Numbered from the stretch's first letter, positions 1 to 9,191 are shown. The stretch is DNA of 56,641 nucleotides from Segatella oulorum JCM 14966 (GCF_000613785.1 NZ_BAJQ01000012.1:1-56641), one strand, 5' to 3'. Notes: a model not told the origin generated them from the letters alone. Program-made: numbers and translations.

Positions 1-125
1 TTCCGAATGGAAACGGGTTAGTCCCCGGGGGGATTTTCAATTTCCGAGCGGAAACATGTTAGTCCCCGGGGGGATTTTTCAATTTCCGAACGGAAACAGG
101 TTAGTCCCCGGGGGGTAAGCTATTC
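1..125. repeat. Tandem array 1, 41-42 bp period, 3 units (cut by window start)
   Basis: Units start at 1, 42 and 84. Each begins with the inverted repeat TTCC-nnnn-GGAA, whose loop differs in every copy (GAAT, GAGC, GAAC) while the stem is constant. An invariant TTAGTCCCCGGGGGG block and a T-rich/CAA tail follow. The array lies beyond the 3' end of the minus-strand HU/LysM gene. Nothing coding is seen in it, and 126-208 shows no recognisable feature. Confidence 0.85.
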
Positions 126-208
126 TTAAACGGGGAAAGACTGTCTGAACCTCCGGACAGCTACATCCAGTTTGGGGGTAACCTATCCTTATCGAGTTGC
201 GGGGTGCA

Positions 209-1507
209 TCAATGCGAAGATGAATGCGTTGTGCGTTTGTGTTTTTTCAGCTTTAGCAGCGGAATCTTAATTTTGTCACCGGCTTTTAGGGGCAGTTTAT
301 CGCGATTTAAAGCCTCGACATAGCATTCCATCCCAGCACCTAAGTGGGCACGACTGATGGCGTGAAGGGTTTGGCCAGCTTCAACCTTGACCATTGTTTT
401 GATGCCAACGATGTTATAGGCGCCCGTGCGGATGCGTGCGTCACTTTGATTGATTGCCTCGTATTCATTTGGAATCGGGGGCTGCTTTATGGCTGCCATG
501 GGCGGTTGCTTCTCCTGCGTGTCGGCTTTGCTTGCTTGCTGTTGTTGCTGTGCCTGCTTAATCAACGAATCGTTTTTGGCAAATTGTTTATTCACCGTAG
601 AAGATGCAGTCGGTGCAGTCGAACGATTCACCTCCTTTTTCACTTGCTTTTGCTGCATCAAAGCCATGAGGTTGTCGATGCGATTATTGCGCAAATGAAG
701 CTCGCCCATGAGATAAAAGCACGTGCCCATGAGCGCAATGAGCAAACATGTGCAAATTCCTATTGTCCACTTCACCCAGCGCTGTGTGGGCTGGGGGAAA
801 GTGTCAAGCTCTATCCCGATTTCCGGCGCGGGTTCATTGGTTGGAACTGCTACTGCCGCTTGGTTGGCGACTGCCATTGGGGGCTCTTTTGCTATCGAAG
901 GTTCCCCATCAGTTGCACCCGTTGTTGGCGCTGCGGTCTCGGGTGGAACTGTTGGGGAAGATGCTGGCCACGGCTCACTTTTTACTGTTCCGGCCATAGA
1001 TACACTTGCTTCGGCTTTAGAATCTTTTGTTTCAGTCGTGATAGGATGTGCAGGCTCACTCATTTTCTCTACCTCTACAAGGGCCACCGTCGGTTCGACA
1101 TTAGCAATGGAACGCTCCGTCTTTTCTTCAGCTGAAGGAATGGCGTCTTCTACTTCAGTGTCGCCAGTTTCCATCGCTTCATCAAAAGCAACCCCTGCAT
1201 TGAGCACAACAGTGTCGAATTGCGAGAACGGGCGATTAACCAAGTCTTTCATTGCATTATCGGGCGTGAAAGTGATTTTGTCACGCCCTTCGATTACAAT
1301 GCGGTCTCCCGTATTCACATCTACACTTTCACGCGCACTGATAGGGGTAAGTTTGAATGCACCGAGACCTTTTACCTTAACCAATTTCTCGGATAACACA
1401 CTTTCTTGTAGCGTTTCGATAAATTGTGTAACAAAATGTTCGGCACCGGCGGCCGTCAATTCATGCTTCTCGACCAAATGCTTCGCAAGCTCTTTCAAAT
1501 TAATCAT
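209..1507 (-). CDS. HU-family DNA-binding protein with membrane anchor and LysM-like domain
   Basis: About 432 aa from the chosen ATG; a start 5 codons earlier is open but less HU-like. Residues 1-90 are an HU/IHF-type domain (VKVKGLGAFKL, then a beta-arm region and FTPDNAMKDLVN). A long acidic, Pro/Ala/Thr-rich linker follows to about 240. One transmembrane helix lies at about 246-268 (WTIGICTCLLIALMGTCFYL). After a Gln/Lys-rich spacer comes a C-terminal LysM-like domain (about 370-416, VKVEAGQTLHAISRAHLG) and a basic tail. The order predicts cytoplasmic DNA binding and an extracytoplasmic peptidoglycan-binding end; that topology is inference. The start overlaps the stop of the upstream HU gene by 8 nt, so the two are probably translationally coupled in the ftsY-rimO-HU operon. 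Confidence 0.85.
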   Translation of the reverse strand: MINLKELAKHLVEKHELTAAGAEHFVTQFIETLQESVLSEKLVKVKGLGAFKLTPISARESVDVNTGDRIVIEGRDKITFTPDNAMKDLVNRPFSQFDTVVLNAGVAFDEAMETGDTEVEDAIPSAEEKTERSIANVEPTVALVEVEKMSEPAHPITTETKDSKAEASVSMAGTVKSEPWPASSPTVPPETAAPTTGATDGEPSIAKEPPMAVANQAAVAVPTNEPAPEIGIELDTFPQPTQRWVKWTIGICTCLLIALMGTCFYLMGELHLRNNRIDNLMALMQQKQVKKEVNRSTAPTASSTVNKQFAKNDSLIKQAQQQQQASKADTQEKQPPMAAIKQPPIPNEYEAINQSDARIRTGAYNIVGIKTMVKVEAGQTLHAISRAHLGAGMECYVEALNRDKLPLKAGDKIKIPLLKLKKHKRTTHSSSH

Positions 1508-1793
1508 TTCCTTCCTCTCCACTCTTTAACCGCTCTTTCAGTGCCGTGATGGGCTTAAAACCTAAAACCAATTTGGGGGGAACGAGCATACGTTGTCCCG
1601 TAGAGGGATTGACGACCACCCGCTCCAAGCGCTTTTTCACCTCAAAGGTTCCAAATCCTGTCATAGCCACATTTTCTCCAGACTCGAAACTGTTTCCCAT
1701 CCCTTCGATAAGGGCATTAACCAATTTTTGTGTGTCTGCCTGTGTGTAGCCTGTCCGTTGTGCCAATTCGGCAATAAATTCTTTGTTGTTCAT
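1500..1793 (-). CDS. HU family DNA-binding protein
   Basis: 97 aa, the usual single-domain HU length. The ATG chosen gives the family-typical start MNNKEFIAELAQRTGYT; the longer open frame adds 12 unlikely residues. It shows the alpha-helical dimer region, the core GFGTFEVKKR, the DNA-binding arm with NPSTGQRMLVPP, and the closing LGFKPITALKERL. Histone-like HU dimers bend and wrap DNA in the nucleoid. It overlaps the 3' end of rimO's side by only a 12-nt gap (rimO stop at 1805) and overlaps the downstream HU/LysM gene by 8 nt. All three appear to be one transcription unit. IHF-like function cannot be excluded from sequence alone. Confidence 0.93.
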   Translation of the reverse strand: MNNKEFIAELAQRTGYTQADTQKLVNALIEGMGNSFESGENVAMTGFGTFEVKKRLERVVVNPSTGQRMLVPPKLVLGFKPITALKERLKSGEEGND

Positions 1794-1804
1794 CGAAAAA
1801 TAGT

Positions 1805-3103
1805 TTATTTCACCACACGTCCAAACCAATCGAAGGCTTCGCTATCCGTAATCTCTACAGCGTAGAAACTACCTACGCGCAAAGGTTTCTCTGCAGCAAT
1901 CAGCACCTCGGGGTCGACCTCTGGCGAACTGTATTGCGTTCGGCCTATATAGTAATCGCCTTCCTTTCGGTCGATGATTACAGGCATAATCTTACCAATG
2001 CTTTGAGCCTGAATTTCACTACTAATTTCTTGTTGCACGGCCATCAACACATCTAAGCGCCGTTGCTTTACAGTCTCTGGCACATTGTCTTGATAATGCT
2101 GGGCGCTGTAAGTTCCTTCTTCTTCAGAATAAGCGAAAGCCCCCATACGTTCAAACTTAGCCCATTTCACAAAGTCAATCAGCTCATTAAAGTCGGCTTC
2201 GGTTTCGCCAGGAAATCCCACCATAAGTGTTGTGCGTAGGTAAATGCCCGGCACCTTTTCGCGTATCTGCTGGATAAGCGCCATGGTCTCTTCCTTTGTT
2301 ACGTGGCGCTGCATGGCCTTGAGCATGGGGTTTGAAATATGTTGTAGCGCAATATCCAAATAATTACAAACATTAGGTTTCTCGCGCATGACATCCAACA
2401 GCTCTAAAGGGAATTGGTTGGGGTAGGCATAATGCAGGCGTATCCACTTAACCCCTTTAATATCTGCTATGTCACGAATCAGGTCGGCGATGTGTCGTTG
2501 CCCGTCAAGATCGACGCCATAATAGGTGAGTTCCTGCGCAATCACTTGAAATTCCTTCACACCTTTTGCTACCAAGTCCCTCACCTCTTGCAAAATGTCT
2601 TCCTTCCGACGACTGACATGCTTACCTGTAATGATGGGGATAGCGCAATAGGCACAATGCCGATCGCAACCTTCTGCAATCTTGAGATAAGCATAATGGC
2701 GTGGGGTAGTGAGATGACGGTTGCCGTTGCAAGCGACAATATCAGCCTTGCCTAAATCATAGAGCAGTTGCTTATAATTAAATTTGCCGTAGAACTTATC
2801 GACCTCGGGAATTTCTTTCTCCAATTCGTTTTTGTAGCGTTGCGAAAGACATCCCATAACGAAAAGTTTATTCAGACGGCCTTCTGTCTTAGCTTGCACA
2901 AACTCTAAGATCGTATGAATGCTCTCTTCTTTGGCCGACTCAATAAAACCGCACGTGTTGATAACGGCAATTTCGCCATCAGGATGCTTGCTGTCGTGTA
3001 CGCAATGATAGCCATTGGCCTCGAATTGCTGCATTAAAATCTCGCTATCAACCAGATTCTTTGAGCAACCCATGGTAATAATGTCGATTTGATTTTTCTT
3101 CAT
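1805..3103 (-). CDS. rimO: Ribosomal protein uS12 methylthiotransferase RimO
   Basis: 432 aa, full length. It is a radical SAM enzyme that adds a methylthio group to the conserved aspartate of ribosomal protein S12. The N-terminal UPF0004 domain has the three auxiliary-cluster cysteines at about 13, 51 and 85 (MGCSKN, NTCGF, MGC). The radical SAM motif CDRHCAYC is at about 146-153, and a TRAM domain forms the C terminus (VIIDRKEGDYYIGRTQYSSPEVD). The MGCSKN and CAIPIITGKHVSRRKEDI signatures favour RimO over MiaB. It lies 20 nt downstream of ftsY and 12 nt upstream of an HU gene, all on the minus strand. Confidence 0.95.
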   Translation of the reverse strand: MKKNQIDIITMGCSKNLVDSEILMQQFEANGYHCVHDSKHPDGEIAVINTCGFIESAKEESIHTILEFVQAKTEGRLNKLFVMGCLSQRYKNELEKEIPEVDKFYGKFNYKQLLYDLGKADIVACNGNRHLTTPRHYAYLKIAEGCDRHCAYCAIPIITGKHVSRRKEDILQEVRDLVAKGVKEFQVIAQELTYYGVDLDGQRHIADLIRDIADIKGVKWIRLHYAYPNQFPLELLDVMREKPNVCNYLDIALQHISNPMLKAMQRHVTKEETMALIQQIREKVPGIYLRTTLMVGFPGETEADFNELIDFVKWAKFERMGAFAYSEEEGTYSAQHYQDNVPETVKQRRLDVLMAVQQEISSEIQAQSIGKIMPVIIDRKEGDYYIGRTQYSSPEVDPEVLIAAEKPLRVGSFYAVEITDSEAFDWFGRVVK

Positions 3104-3123
3104 TATTTGTCCTTACAGCATGG

Positions 3124-4074
3124 TTAAGTAAATAGCGAATCGACAAATTCACGACGATTGAATAGCTGCAAATCATCCATCTGCTCACCCAAGCCAATAT
3201 ATTTTACAGGCACTTTTAGCTGGTCGCTGATACCAATCACCACACCACCTTTTGCCGTTCCATCTAATTTTGTAATGGCCAAGCTAGTAATTTGTGTAAC
3301 AGCCGAAAACTGCTTAGCCTGTTCGAAAGCATTTTGTCCGGTACTACCATCTAACACCAGCATCACTTCGTCGGGGGCGGTGGGCGTTACCTTTTTCATA
3401 ACCTCTTTAATCTTCTTAAGCTCATTCATGAGGTTTACTTTATTGTGTAACCGTCCTGCCGTGTCAATCAGTACCACATCAGCTGCATTCGCTTTGGCAC
3501 TTTGCAATGTGTCGAATGCCACACTGGCAGGATCGGCACCCATTTGTTGCTTTACGACAGGAACACCTACGCGTTCTCCCCAAATGGAGATTTGTTCCAC
3601 GGCGGCAGCTCTGAACGTATCGGCTGCGCCAAGGTACACCTTTTTACCTGCTTTTTTAAATTGAAGAGCCAATTTGCCTATGGTGGTAGTTTTACCCACG
3701 CCATTTACACCTACTACCAAAATCACATAAGGCTTGTGATCGGATGGCAATTCCCAATTATCATTATCAAGAGCATTGTTTTCTGCCATCAAGGCCATAA
3801 TTTCTTCACGAAGAATCGTGTTCAGTTCTGTTGTTGAGACGTATTTGTCACGAGCTACACGTTCCTCTATGCGATGAATGATTTTGAGTGTTGTCTCAAC
3901 ACCCACATCACTGGTGATGAGCACTTCTTCTAAGTTGTCGAGCACGTCGTCATCGATTTTAGATTTCCCTGCCACGGCGCGTGTTAACTTACCGAATACA
4001 CTCTCTTTAGTCTTTTCGAGCCCTTTATCAAGCGTTTCCTTGCTTTTTTTGTTGAATAGTCCGAATATTCCCAT
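3124..4074 (-). CDS. ftsY: Signal recognition particle receptor FtsY
   Basis: 316 aa. It is an SRP-type GTPase that receives SRP-ribosome complexes at the inner membrane. The N-terminal A domain is very short, as usual in Bacteroidetes. The four-helix N domain spans about 25-105. The G domain has the P-loop GVNGVGKTT (about 122-130), DTFRAAAVEQ, DTAGR and TKLDGTAKGG motifs. It is the first gene of the ftsY-rimO-HU-HU/LysM unit. A -7 box with a well-spaced TTG -33 element lies about 60 nt upstream. Confidence 0.97.
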   Translation of the reverse strand: MGIFGLFNKKSKETLDKGLEKTKESVFGKLTRAVAGKSKIDDDVLDNLEEVLITSDVGVETTLKIIHRIEERVARDKYVSTTELNTILREEIMALMAENNALDNDNWELPSDHKPYVILVVGVNGVGKTTTIGKLALQFKKAGKKVYLGAADTFRAAAVEQISIWGERVGVPVVKQQMGADPASVAFDTLQSAKANAADVVLIDTAGRLHNKVNLMNELKKIKEVMKKVTPTAPDEVMLVLDGSTGQNAFEQAKQFSAVTQITSLAITKLDGTAKGGVVIGISDQLKVPVKYIGLGEQMDDLQLFNRREFVDSLFT

Positions 4075-4136
4075 TTTGTTCTTTAAAAAAGTATTGATAT
4101 TGTGCAGCGAATGCGCTTTTATTGTTGTTTTGTCTG

Positions 4137-4144
4137 CAAAGATA
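4137..4144 (-). promoter_or_regulatory. -7 promoter element for ftsY operon
   Basis: On the minus strand the sequence reads TATCTTTG, a match to the Bacteroidetes TAnnTTTG element. A TTG lies 19 nt upstream (-33 region). The rest of the 290-bp gap between ftsY and mazG holds only the mazG promoter; the single minus-strand frame open there shows no protein-like features. Confidence 0.7.
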
Positions 4145-4352
4145 ATAAAAAAGTGGGCATGCTCAAGGTTATTTTTACCAATTTATCTATCCTTCCTCTT
4201 TTCTTTCAGTGTCCTTCACACTTTCTGCTGAAAGCATTGGCTTGTGATTGAAAAACAACGTATGATGGCCCACCTTGAAAATGGCATCCATCTTTTCTAA
4301 GTAAAAGGTATAAAATGCACAAGTGTTGCATGGCTAACTGAAAATTATTGGT

Positions 4353-4360
4353 TACCTTTG
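4353..4360 (+). promoter_or_regulatory. -7 element TACCTTTG for mazG, 4 nt before the ATG
   Basis: TACCTTTG ends only four bases before the mazG ATG at 4365. Transcription would start at or within a base or two of the start codon, giving a leaderless mRNA. Confidence 0.6.
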
Positions 4361-4364
4361 GCGC

Positions 4365-5258
4365 ATGAAAACAAAAAATCATTCTCGAGAAGAAAAGTTG
4401 CAGGCCTTTGCCCGCCTGTTGGATATACAAGGGCGGTTGCGGACGGAGTGTCCTTGGGATCGAAAGCAGACATGTGAGAGTCTACGTCCCTATACTATTG
4501 AAGAGGTTTATGAACTCAGCGATGCGCTGCTGCAGGGTGATGTGCAAGAGATTTGCAAAGAGCTGGGCGATGTGTTGGAACACATTGTGTTTTATGCAAA
4601 GTTGGCTGAAGAACAAGGGCAATTCGATATAGCTGACGTTTGCGATGCTCACAGCGACAAATTAATGTATCGTCACGATTTCATCGACTGGAATAAAGGA
4701 GGAACATGGCGTGTGGTCAATCCGGAAATGGAAATCAATCCGGCTGGACAAGTGATCTATCGAACTGACGAGGTCGCAACAACACATGCCAACCCCACAA
4801 CAGCATCAGCTGTGGAAGCATCCTGGGAGCAGCGCAAGCAGCGTGAGCATCATGGCAATGAAACTGTACTATCGGGTGTTCCGACTTCACTTCCATCGCT
4901 CATTAAGGCCGCACGCATCCAAGAGAAAGCGCGCAATGTGGGATTTGACTGGAAAAATAGGCGCGATGTATGGCAAAAGGTGCGTGAAGAGTTGAACGAA
5001 TTAGAAGCTGAATTTGAGCAGGGCGATGCACAACATGCACAAGCAGAGTTGGGCGATGTGCTTTTCAGCTTGGTGAATGCAGCTCGCCTCTATCAGCTCA
5101 ATCCAGATAGTGCTTTGGAGCAGACCAACCAAAAGTTTATCCGCCGTTTTAGCTATGTTGAAGCACAGGCGAAAGCGCAAGGTCGAGCGTTGAGCAACCT
5201 TTCGTTGGAAGAGATGGATGCACTTTGGGACGAAGCAAAACGAAAAGAAGAAAAATAA
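4365..5258 (+). CDS. mazG: Nucleoside triphosphate pyrophosphohydrolase MazG
   Basis: 297 aa. It hydrolyses (d)NTPs to NMP and PPi (house-cleaning). Two MazG domains are visible. The N-terminal one has CPWDRKQT, EEVYEL and KELGDVLEHIVFYAKLAEE. The C-terminal one has VGFDW, KVREELNELEAEF and AELGDVLFSLVNAARL. Both carry the ExxE...ExxD metal-binding pattern. The linker is longer than usual (about 115-175), and the usual HPHVF motif after the first domain reads RHDFIDW. The start was chosen because the N terminus then aligns with family members; it lies 4 nt after a -7 box. A lipoprotein gene follows after 14 nt. Confidence 0.93.
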   Translation: MKTKNHSREEKLQAFARLLDIQGRLRTECPWDRKQTCESLRPYTIEEVYELSDALLQGDVQEICKELGDVLEHIVFYAKLAEEQGQFDIADVCDAHSDKLMYRHDFIDWNKGGTWRVVNPEMEINPAGQVIYRTDEVATTHANPTTASAVEASWEQRKQREHHGNETVLSGVPTSLPSLIKAARIQEKARNVGFDWKNRRDVWQKVREELNELEAEFEQGDAQHAQAELGDVLFSLVNAARLYQLNPDSALEQTNQKFIRRFSYVEAQAKAQGRALSNLSLEEMDALWDEAKRKEEK

Positions 5259-5272
5259 TTGGAGGACAGAAT

Positions 5273-5830
5273 ATGAAGAAAATAATTTTCCTGATGGTTA
5301 TCGTTTTGACTGTTGCGGTTGTTAATGGTTGCAAACCTAAGAAAGCAAGTAACAATCAATCTACCAACGAGACGACACAAATGGATCAAAATGACACCAC
5401 AAGCTATGGAATATGCGGGGAAGGTACATCTATGCACCATCTTGAACTTATCACCGATATGGGAGATACATTGCATTATACATTGTTGGACGATGGACCT
5501 GATTCGGCTGTGGTGTTAGGCGGATTGCTCTGTGGCGATCGATTGGCTGTGATTGGCCACAAAGTTGATGGAGAATCTTATGCAGATTGTGTGATAAACC
5601 TCACCACTTTGCAAGGTAAATGGGTAAGCATTGATAAGCAATTTGAGATACTTGAAGGTGGTGTTGTGAAGAGCAATGTCAAAGCCGAGCAAAACCCTTG
5701 GACGGAATGGAAAATCTATAATGGACAACTGTTGCTCAATCGAGATACATTTGCCATTGACAACTTAGGTGCCGATTCCCTGTATTTAGAAAATAAGGTT
5801 GGTATTTTCGCTTACCATCGGCTGCAATAA
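5273..5830 (+). CDS. Putative lipoprotein, lipocalin-like region
   Basis: About 185 aa. The ATG at 5273 gives a classic lipoprotein signal (MKKIIFLMVIVLTVAVVNGC, Cys at about 20) and is preferred over an upstream open extension with no signal peptide. The mature part opens with a Ser/Thr/Asn/Gln-rich linker. A beta-rich domain follows, with repeated aspartate/glycine turns and a TLQGKWVSIDK segment like Bacteroidales lipocalin-type lipoproteins. It is probably exported and lipid-anchored; no substrate can be proposed. It sits between mazG and rnz with short gaps and is likely cotranscribed with them. Confidence 0.8.
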   Translation: MKKIIFLMVIVLTVAVVNGCKPKKASNNQSTNETTQMDQNDTTSYGICGEGTSMHHLELITDMGDTLHYTLLDDGPDSAVVLGGLLCGDRLAVIGHKVDGESYADCVINLTTLQGKWVSIDKQFEILEGGVVKSNVKAEQNPWTEWKIYNGQLLLNRDTFAIDNLGADSLYLENKVGIFAYHRLQ

Positions 5831-5856
5831 CCGTCTATCACAACGAGTGGTTGCTC

Positions 5857-6770
5857 ATGAATGCCTTTAAAATTCACATTTTAGGTTGCGGTTCAGCCTT
5901 GCCTACACTACGCCACAATGCCTCATCGCAAGTGGTTGAAATGGGCAATAAATTTTTCATGATTGATTGCGGAGAGGGCACACAAACGCAATTACGCCAC
6001 ACGCATATTCATTTCGCAAAGCTGCAAGCCATTTTTATTTCGCATTTACATGGTGACCATTGTTTTGGTCTATTGGGTTTGTTGAGCACGTTTGGAATGC
6101 TCGGTCGCACGGCCCCTATGCACGTTTATGCTCCCCAAGAATTCGAAACTATTTTTCGGGAACAGCTTGCATTCTTCTGTGCCACGTTGGGCTTTGAGAT
6201 TGTTTTTCATGGATTAGACACCACGCAAAGCAAAATGATTTATGAAGACAGGGGATTGACGGTGACCACCATCCCACTACAACATCGAGTGCCTACATGT
6301 GGGTTCTTGTTTCGAGAAAAGCCCAAACTGCCACATGTTAATCGTGCAATGATAGACTTTTATCATGTGCCAGTGAGCCAAATTAACAACATCAAGGCTG
6401 GGCAGGATTGGGTTTCACCAGCAGGAGACGTCATTCCACACGAACAATTAACAACGCCTGCCGACCCAACACGGCTTATGCCTATTGCAGCGACACGCGC
6501 TATATTCCCACGCTGCACACTTTGCTGCAAGACGTTGATGTGCTTTATCACGAGAGCACCTATGCAGAAGATTGTGCAGCACATGCAAAAAAATATTGGC
6601 ATTCCACAGCGAAGGAAGCTGCCATGGTGGCGCGCGATGCGAGAGTGGGGCGATTATTATTGGGGCACTACAGCTCGAGGTATGAGGACGAGCATGTGTT
6701 GCTCAACGAAGCCAAAACCGTTTTCGAACAGAGCATGTTGTCCGACGAAGGATTAGTTGTGACACTTTAA
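5857..6770 (+). CDS. rnz: Ribonuclease Z (tRNA 3' endonuclease), frameshifted at about 6465
   Basis: This metallo-beta-lactamase-fold enzyme trims tRNA 3' trailers. The first frame gives the N terminus (ILGCGSALPT), HLHGDH at about 65 and the region to TTPADP. The frame is then lost at CCC 6465-6467. The other frame continues with AYAYCSDTRY, HEST and LLGHYSSRY, all RNase Z motifs. Adding one C restores a continuous frame of about 304 aa, the normal family length. The ATG at 5857 is preferred to the TTG at 5851. The break is probably a sequencing deletion because the catalytic parts are intact on both sides. Confidence 0.9.
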
Positions 6771-6805
6771 AACATTCAAAGATTATTGACAGGAGAACTA
6801 ATGGA

Positions 6806-8410
6806 GTGACTATATTTAGGATAAAAGCACTGAATGCATATCGTTTCAGGATAAACGTATTTACTTTTTTGATGGTTGTTTTCGTCGTAGCCTGTAAAGA
6901 GCGGGCCGACAATCCCAATGCAAATTTGCAATTATCGCACTACGCCACGCTGCGCCAATCAAGCTATGCACTGAATTCGCATCAAATATGCCGTTACATC
7001 GCGCAACTAAAGAGGAGCGATACCGACTCGATGATGCCCGACATGCGCTGTAAAGCCCATTATACGCGACGTGGAACCTTTTTGTGGATTACGCGGAATG
7101 GCGTAAATGCGCAGGCTGAAACGCTCTTAATGGCTTTGCAAAACGTGAAGCAGTTGGGCTTCCGACCAGAGAAATTCCGTGTGCAACAAATCACCGATGA
7201 TTTGCAGCGTGCACGCAATTTAGATTTTTCGGATAGCAGCCATGCCATCAACAAGGTTTTCGCCCGATTAGAATACAACCTCACCAAAGCTTATTATCGT
7301 TATGCTGCCGGCATGCAGTTTGGTTTTGTCAACCCCTACACGACATTCAACCGCTTGGATTTGCTGAAGCCCGACTCTACATCGCAGTCTTATCGCAGCC
7401 TGTTTGATGTGCCCATGAAGCGGTTGAATCGCAGTTTTTTCAGCATCTGTCAGCGCAAATTGGCACACGACAGCTTAGCGGTGTTCCTGCAAGATATTCT
7501 TCCGCAAAGTGCATTATATAAAAGGTATGAGGAGATGCTGCAAATCGAAACCAACCCGCAGCAACGTCTGCGCATTCTTTGCAACATGGAACGTGCGCGC
7601 TGGCGCACAGACGACAGACCGTCGCAGCATACCAAATATGTGATGGTGAACATTCCCGCATTCCAGCTGCGAGCCGTGAATGGTGAAGACGTGTTAGAGA
7701 TGCGCGTGGGTTGCGGTGCTTTAGACACGAAAACGCCCTTGCTCACGAGTCGTTTTATGCGCATGGACATCAATCCACAATGGATTGTGCCACGAAGCAT
7801 CATCGAAAAATCAATTTTGCCACAAGCAGGAAACGCTGAATATTTTGAGGCGCGCAATTTCTTCGTACGACAGCGTTCGACAGGACGAAAAATGCCACTC
7901 GACCGGGTGACGCCCAGTATGCTCATGAGCAAAGACTACTTGGTGATTCAATCGGGTGGGGTAGGGAACTCGTTGGGGCGCATCGTGTTTCGTTTCAACA
8001 ACAAATTCAGTGTGTTTTTGCACGACACTGATCAGCGCGATTTCTTTGCCAAAAACTCACGCGATGTGAGCCATGGCTGCGTCCGCGTGCAGCATCCCTA
8101 TGCGTTGGCCCTCTTTCTTTTGGGCGAGAAAGACGAGCAGTTGGCCGAGAAAATACGATATTCGATGACGGCCGACATCGGAAAAAAGAAAGCGAAGCCC
8201 ACCGATGGCGACGAAAAAGCTGTGGAGAGGCAGGATACCTTGAAGCGGCAATTGCTGATAGGCTCGGTGAACATCACGCCCGAAGTGCCGCTCTTCATCA
8301 CCTATTTCACGCTCTATCCCGATGCCAATGGCGTCATGCGCGCCTACGACGACGTTTACGGCTACGACCAAGTGATGTATAACATATTAAAGAATTATGG
8401 AGCACGATAA
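6806..8410 (+). CDS. L,D-transpeptidase (YkuD family) lipoprotein
   Basis: 534 aa. The predicted product cross-links peptidoglycan (3-3 links) in the periplasm. An N-terminal hydrophobic segment ends in a lipobox-like VVAC at about 30. The catalytic domain is in the C-terminal half, with the SHGCVRVQHP motif (catalytic Cys near residue 425) and the upstream HDTDQRDFF segment. The region before it (about 60-250) resembles the scaffold and peptidoglycan-binding part of long YcbB-like enzymes. The start is uncertain: the frame opens with GTG at 6806, while an ATG at 6801 is out of frame and stops at once. It overlaps or abuts truA. Confidence 0.88.
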   Translation: MTIFRIKALNAYRFRINVFTFLMVVFVVACKERADNPNANLQLSHYATLRQSSYALNSHQICRYIAQLKRSDTDSMMPDMRCKAHYTRRGTFLWITRNGVNAQAETLLMALQNVKQLGFRPEKFRVQQITDDLQRARNLDFSDSSHAINKVFARLEYNLTKAYYRYAAGMQFGFVNPYTTFNRLDLLKPDSTSQSYRSLFDVPMKRLNRSFFSICQRKLAHDSLAVFLQDILPQSALYKRYEEMLQIETNPQQRLRILCNMERARWRTDDRPSQHTKYVMVNIPAFQLRAVNGEDVLEMRVGCGALDTKTPLLTSRFMRMDINPQWIVPRSIIEKSILPQAGNAEYFEARNFFVRQRSTGRKMPLDRVTPSMLMSKDYLVIQSGGVGNSLGRIVFRFNNKFSVFLHDTDQRDFFAKNSRDVSHGCVRVQHPYALALFLLGEKDEQLAEKIRYSMTADIGKKKAKPTDGDEKAVERQDTLKRQLLIGSVNITPEVPLFITYFTLYPDANGVMRAYDDVYGYDQVMYNILKNYGAR

Positions 8411-8417
8411 CCCCCGT

Positions 8418-9149
8418 ATGCAGCGCTATTTTCTTTATTTCAGCTATGATGGCACCAAATATCATGGCTGGCAGCTGCAACCCAATGGCATCTCGGTGCA
8501 AGCGGTGCTGCAACAGGCTTTGACAACGCTTTTGCGCACGCCCATTGAAGTGGTGGGAGCGGGCCGAACCGACACGGGGGTGCATGCACGGTTGATGGTG
8601 GCGCATTTCGATTTTGCAGAGGCAATGGACACTGAGCAGGTGGTCTACCGGTTAAATCGCATGCTACCAAGGGACATCAGCGTGCAAATGCTGGTGCCGG
8701 TGGCTGGCGACATGCACGCACGTTTCTCGGCAAAGTGGCGCACCTATCGCTATTACATCCACACCGCGAAGTCGCCTTTTCTGCGCCACTATTCGCTGCT
8801 CGTCACTTTTCCGCTCGACTTCAAGCGGATGAACGAAGGCTGCAAACTGCTGCTGGCACAGCGCGATTTTGCCGCCTTTTGCAAAAGTGGCGGCGACAAC
8901 AAAACCACACTTTGCGAAGTGACGACCTGCCAGTGGGTGCAGACAGCGGCGCACGAATGGTATTTTGAAATCACGGCCAACCGATTTCTGCGCAACATGG
9001 TGCGTGCCACGGTGGGGACACTCATGCTTTTGGGGCGGCACAAAATCTCGTTGTCCGAATTCCAGCGCATCTTGACGGACGGCAACCGCAGCCAAGCGGG
9101 GGAGAGCATGCCCGGCCATGCGCTGTTTTTAGAAGATATTGTTTATTAG
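8418..9149 (+). CDS. truA: tRNA pseudouridine(38-40) synthase TruA
   Basis: 243 aa from this ATG; an ATG at 8397 would overlap the preceding stop. It isomerises uridines 38-40 in the anticodon arm. The catalytic aspartate motif GAGRTDTGVHA is present, as are the N-terminal FSYDGTKYHGWQLQ and the C-terminal FLRNMVRATVGTLMLLGR. It follows the L,D-transpeptidase directly and is probably translated from the same mRNA. A tandem-repeat gap follows its stop. Confidence 0.95.
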   Translation: MQRYFLYFSYDGTKYHGWQLQPNGISVQAVLQQALTTLLRTPIEVVGAGRTDTGVHARLMVAHFDFAEAMDTEQVVYRLNRMLPRDISVQMLVPVAGDMHARFSAKWRTYRYYIHTAKSPFLRHYSLLVTFPLDFKRMNEGCKLLLAQRDFAAFCKSGGDNKTTLCEVTTCQWVQTAAHEWYFEITANRFLRNMVRATVGTLMLLGRHKISLSEFQRILTDGNRSQAGESMPGHALFLEDIVY

Positions 9150-9191
9150 TTGGGGGGGAGGAAGAAATGAAGCGCTTAGGTCGGAAATCTG

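Noticed and set aside
344..1529. Plus-strand frames of 263 and 268 codons opposite the HU/LysM gene
   Set aside because: They mirror the low-complexity linker of the real minus-strand gene. One is Cys/Leu-rich and the other Ser/Thr-rich, with no domains.
4206..4430. 74-codon minus-strand frame in the ftsY-mazG gap
   Set aside because: It overlaps the mazG start and promoter and has no protein-like pattern.
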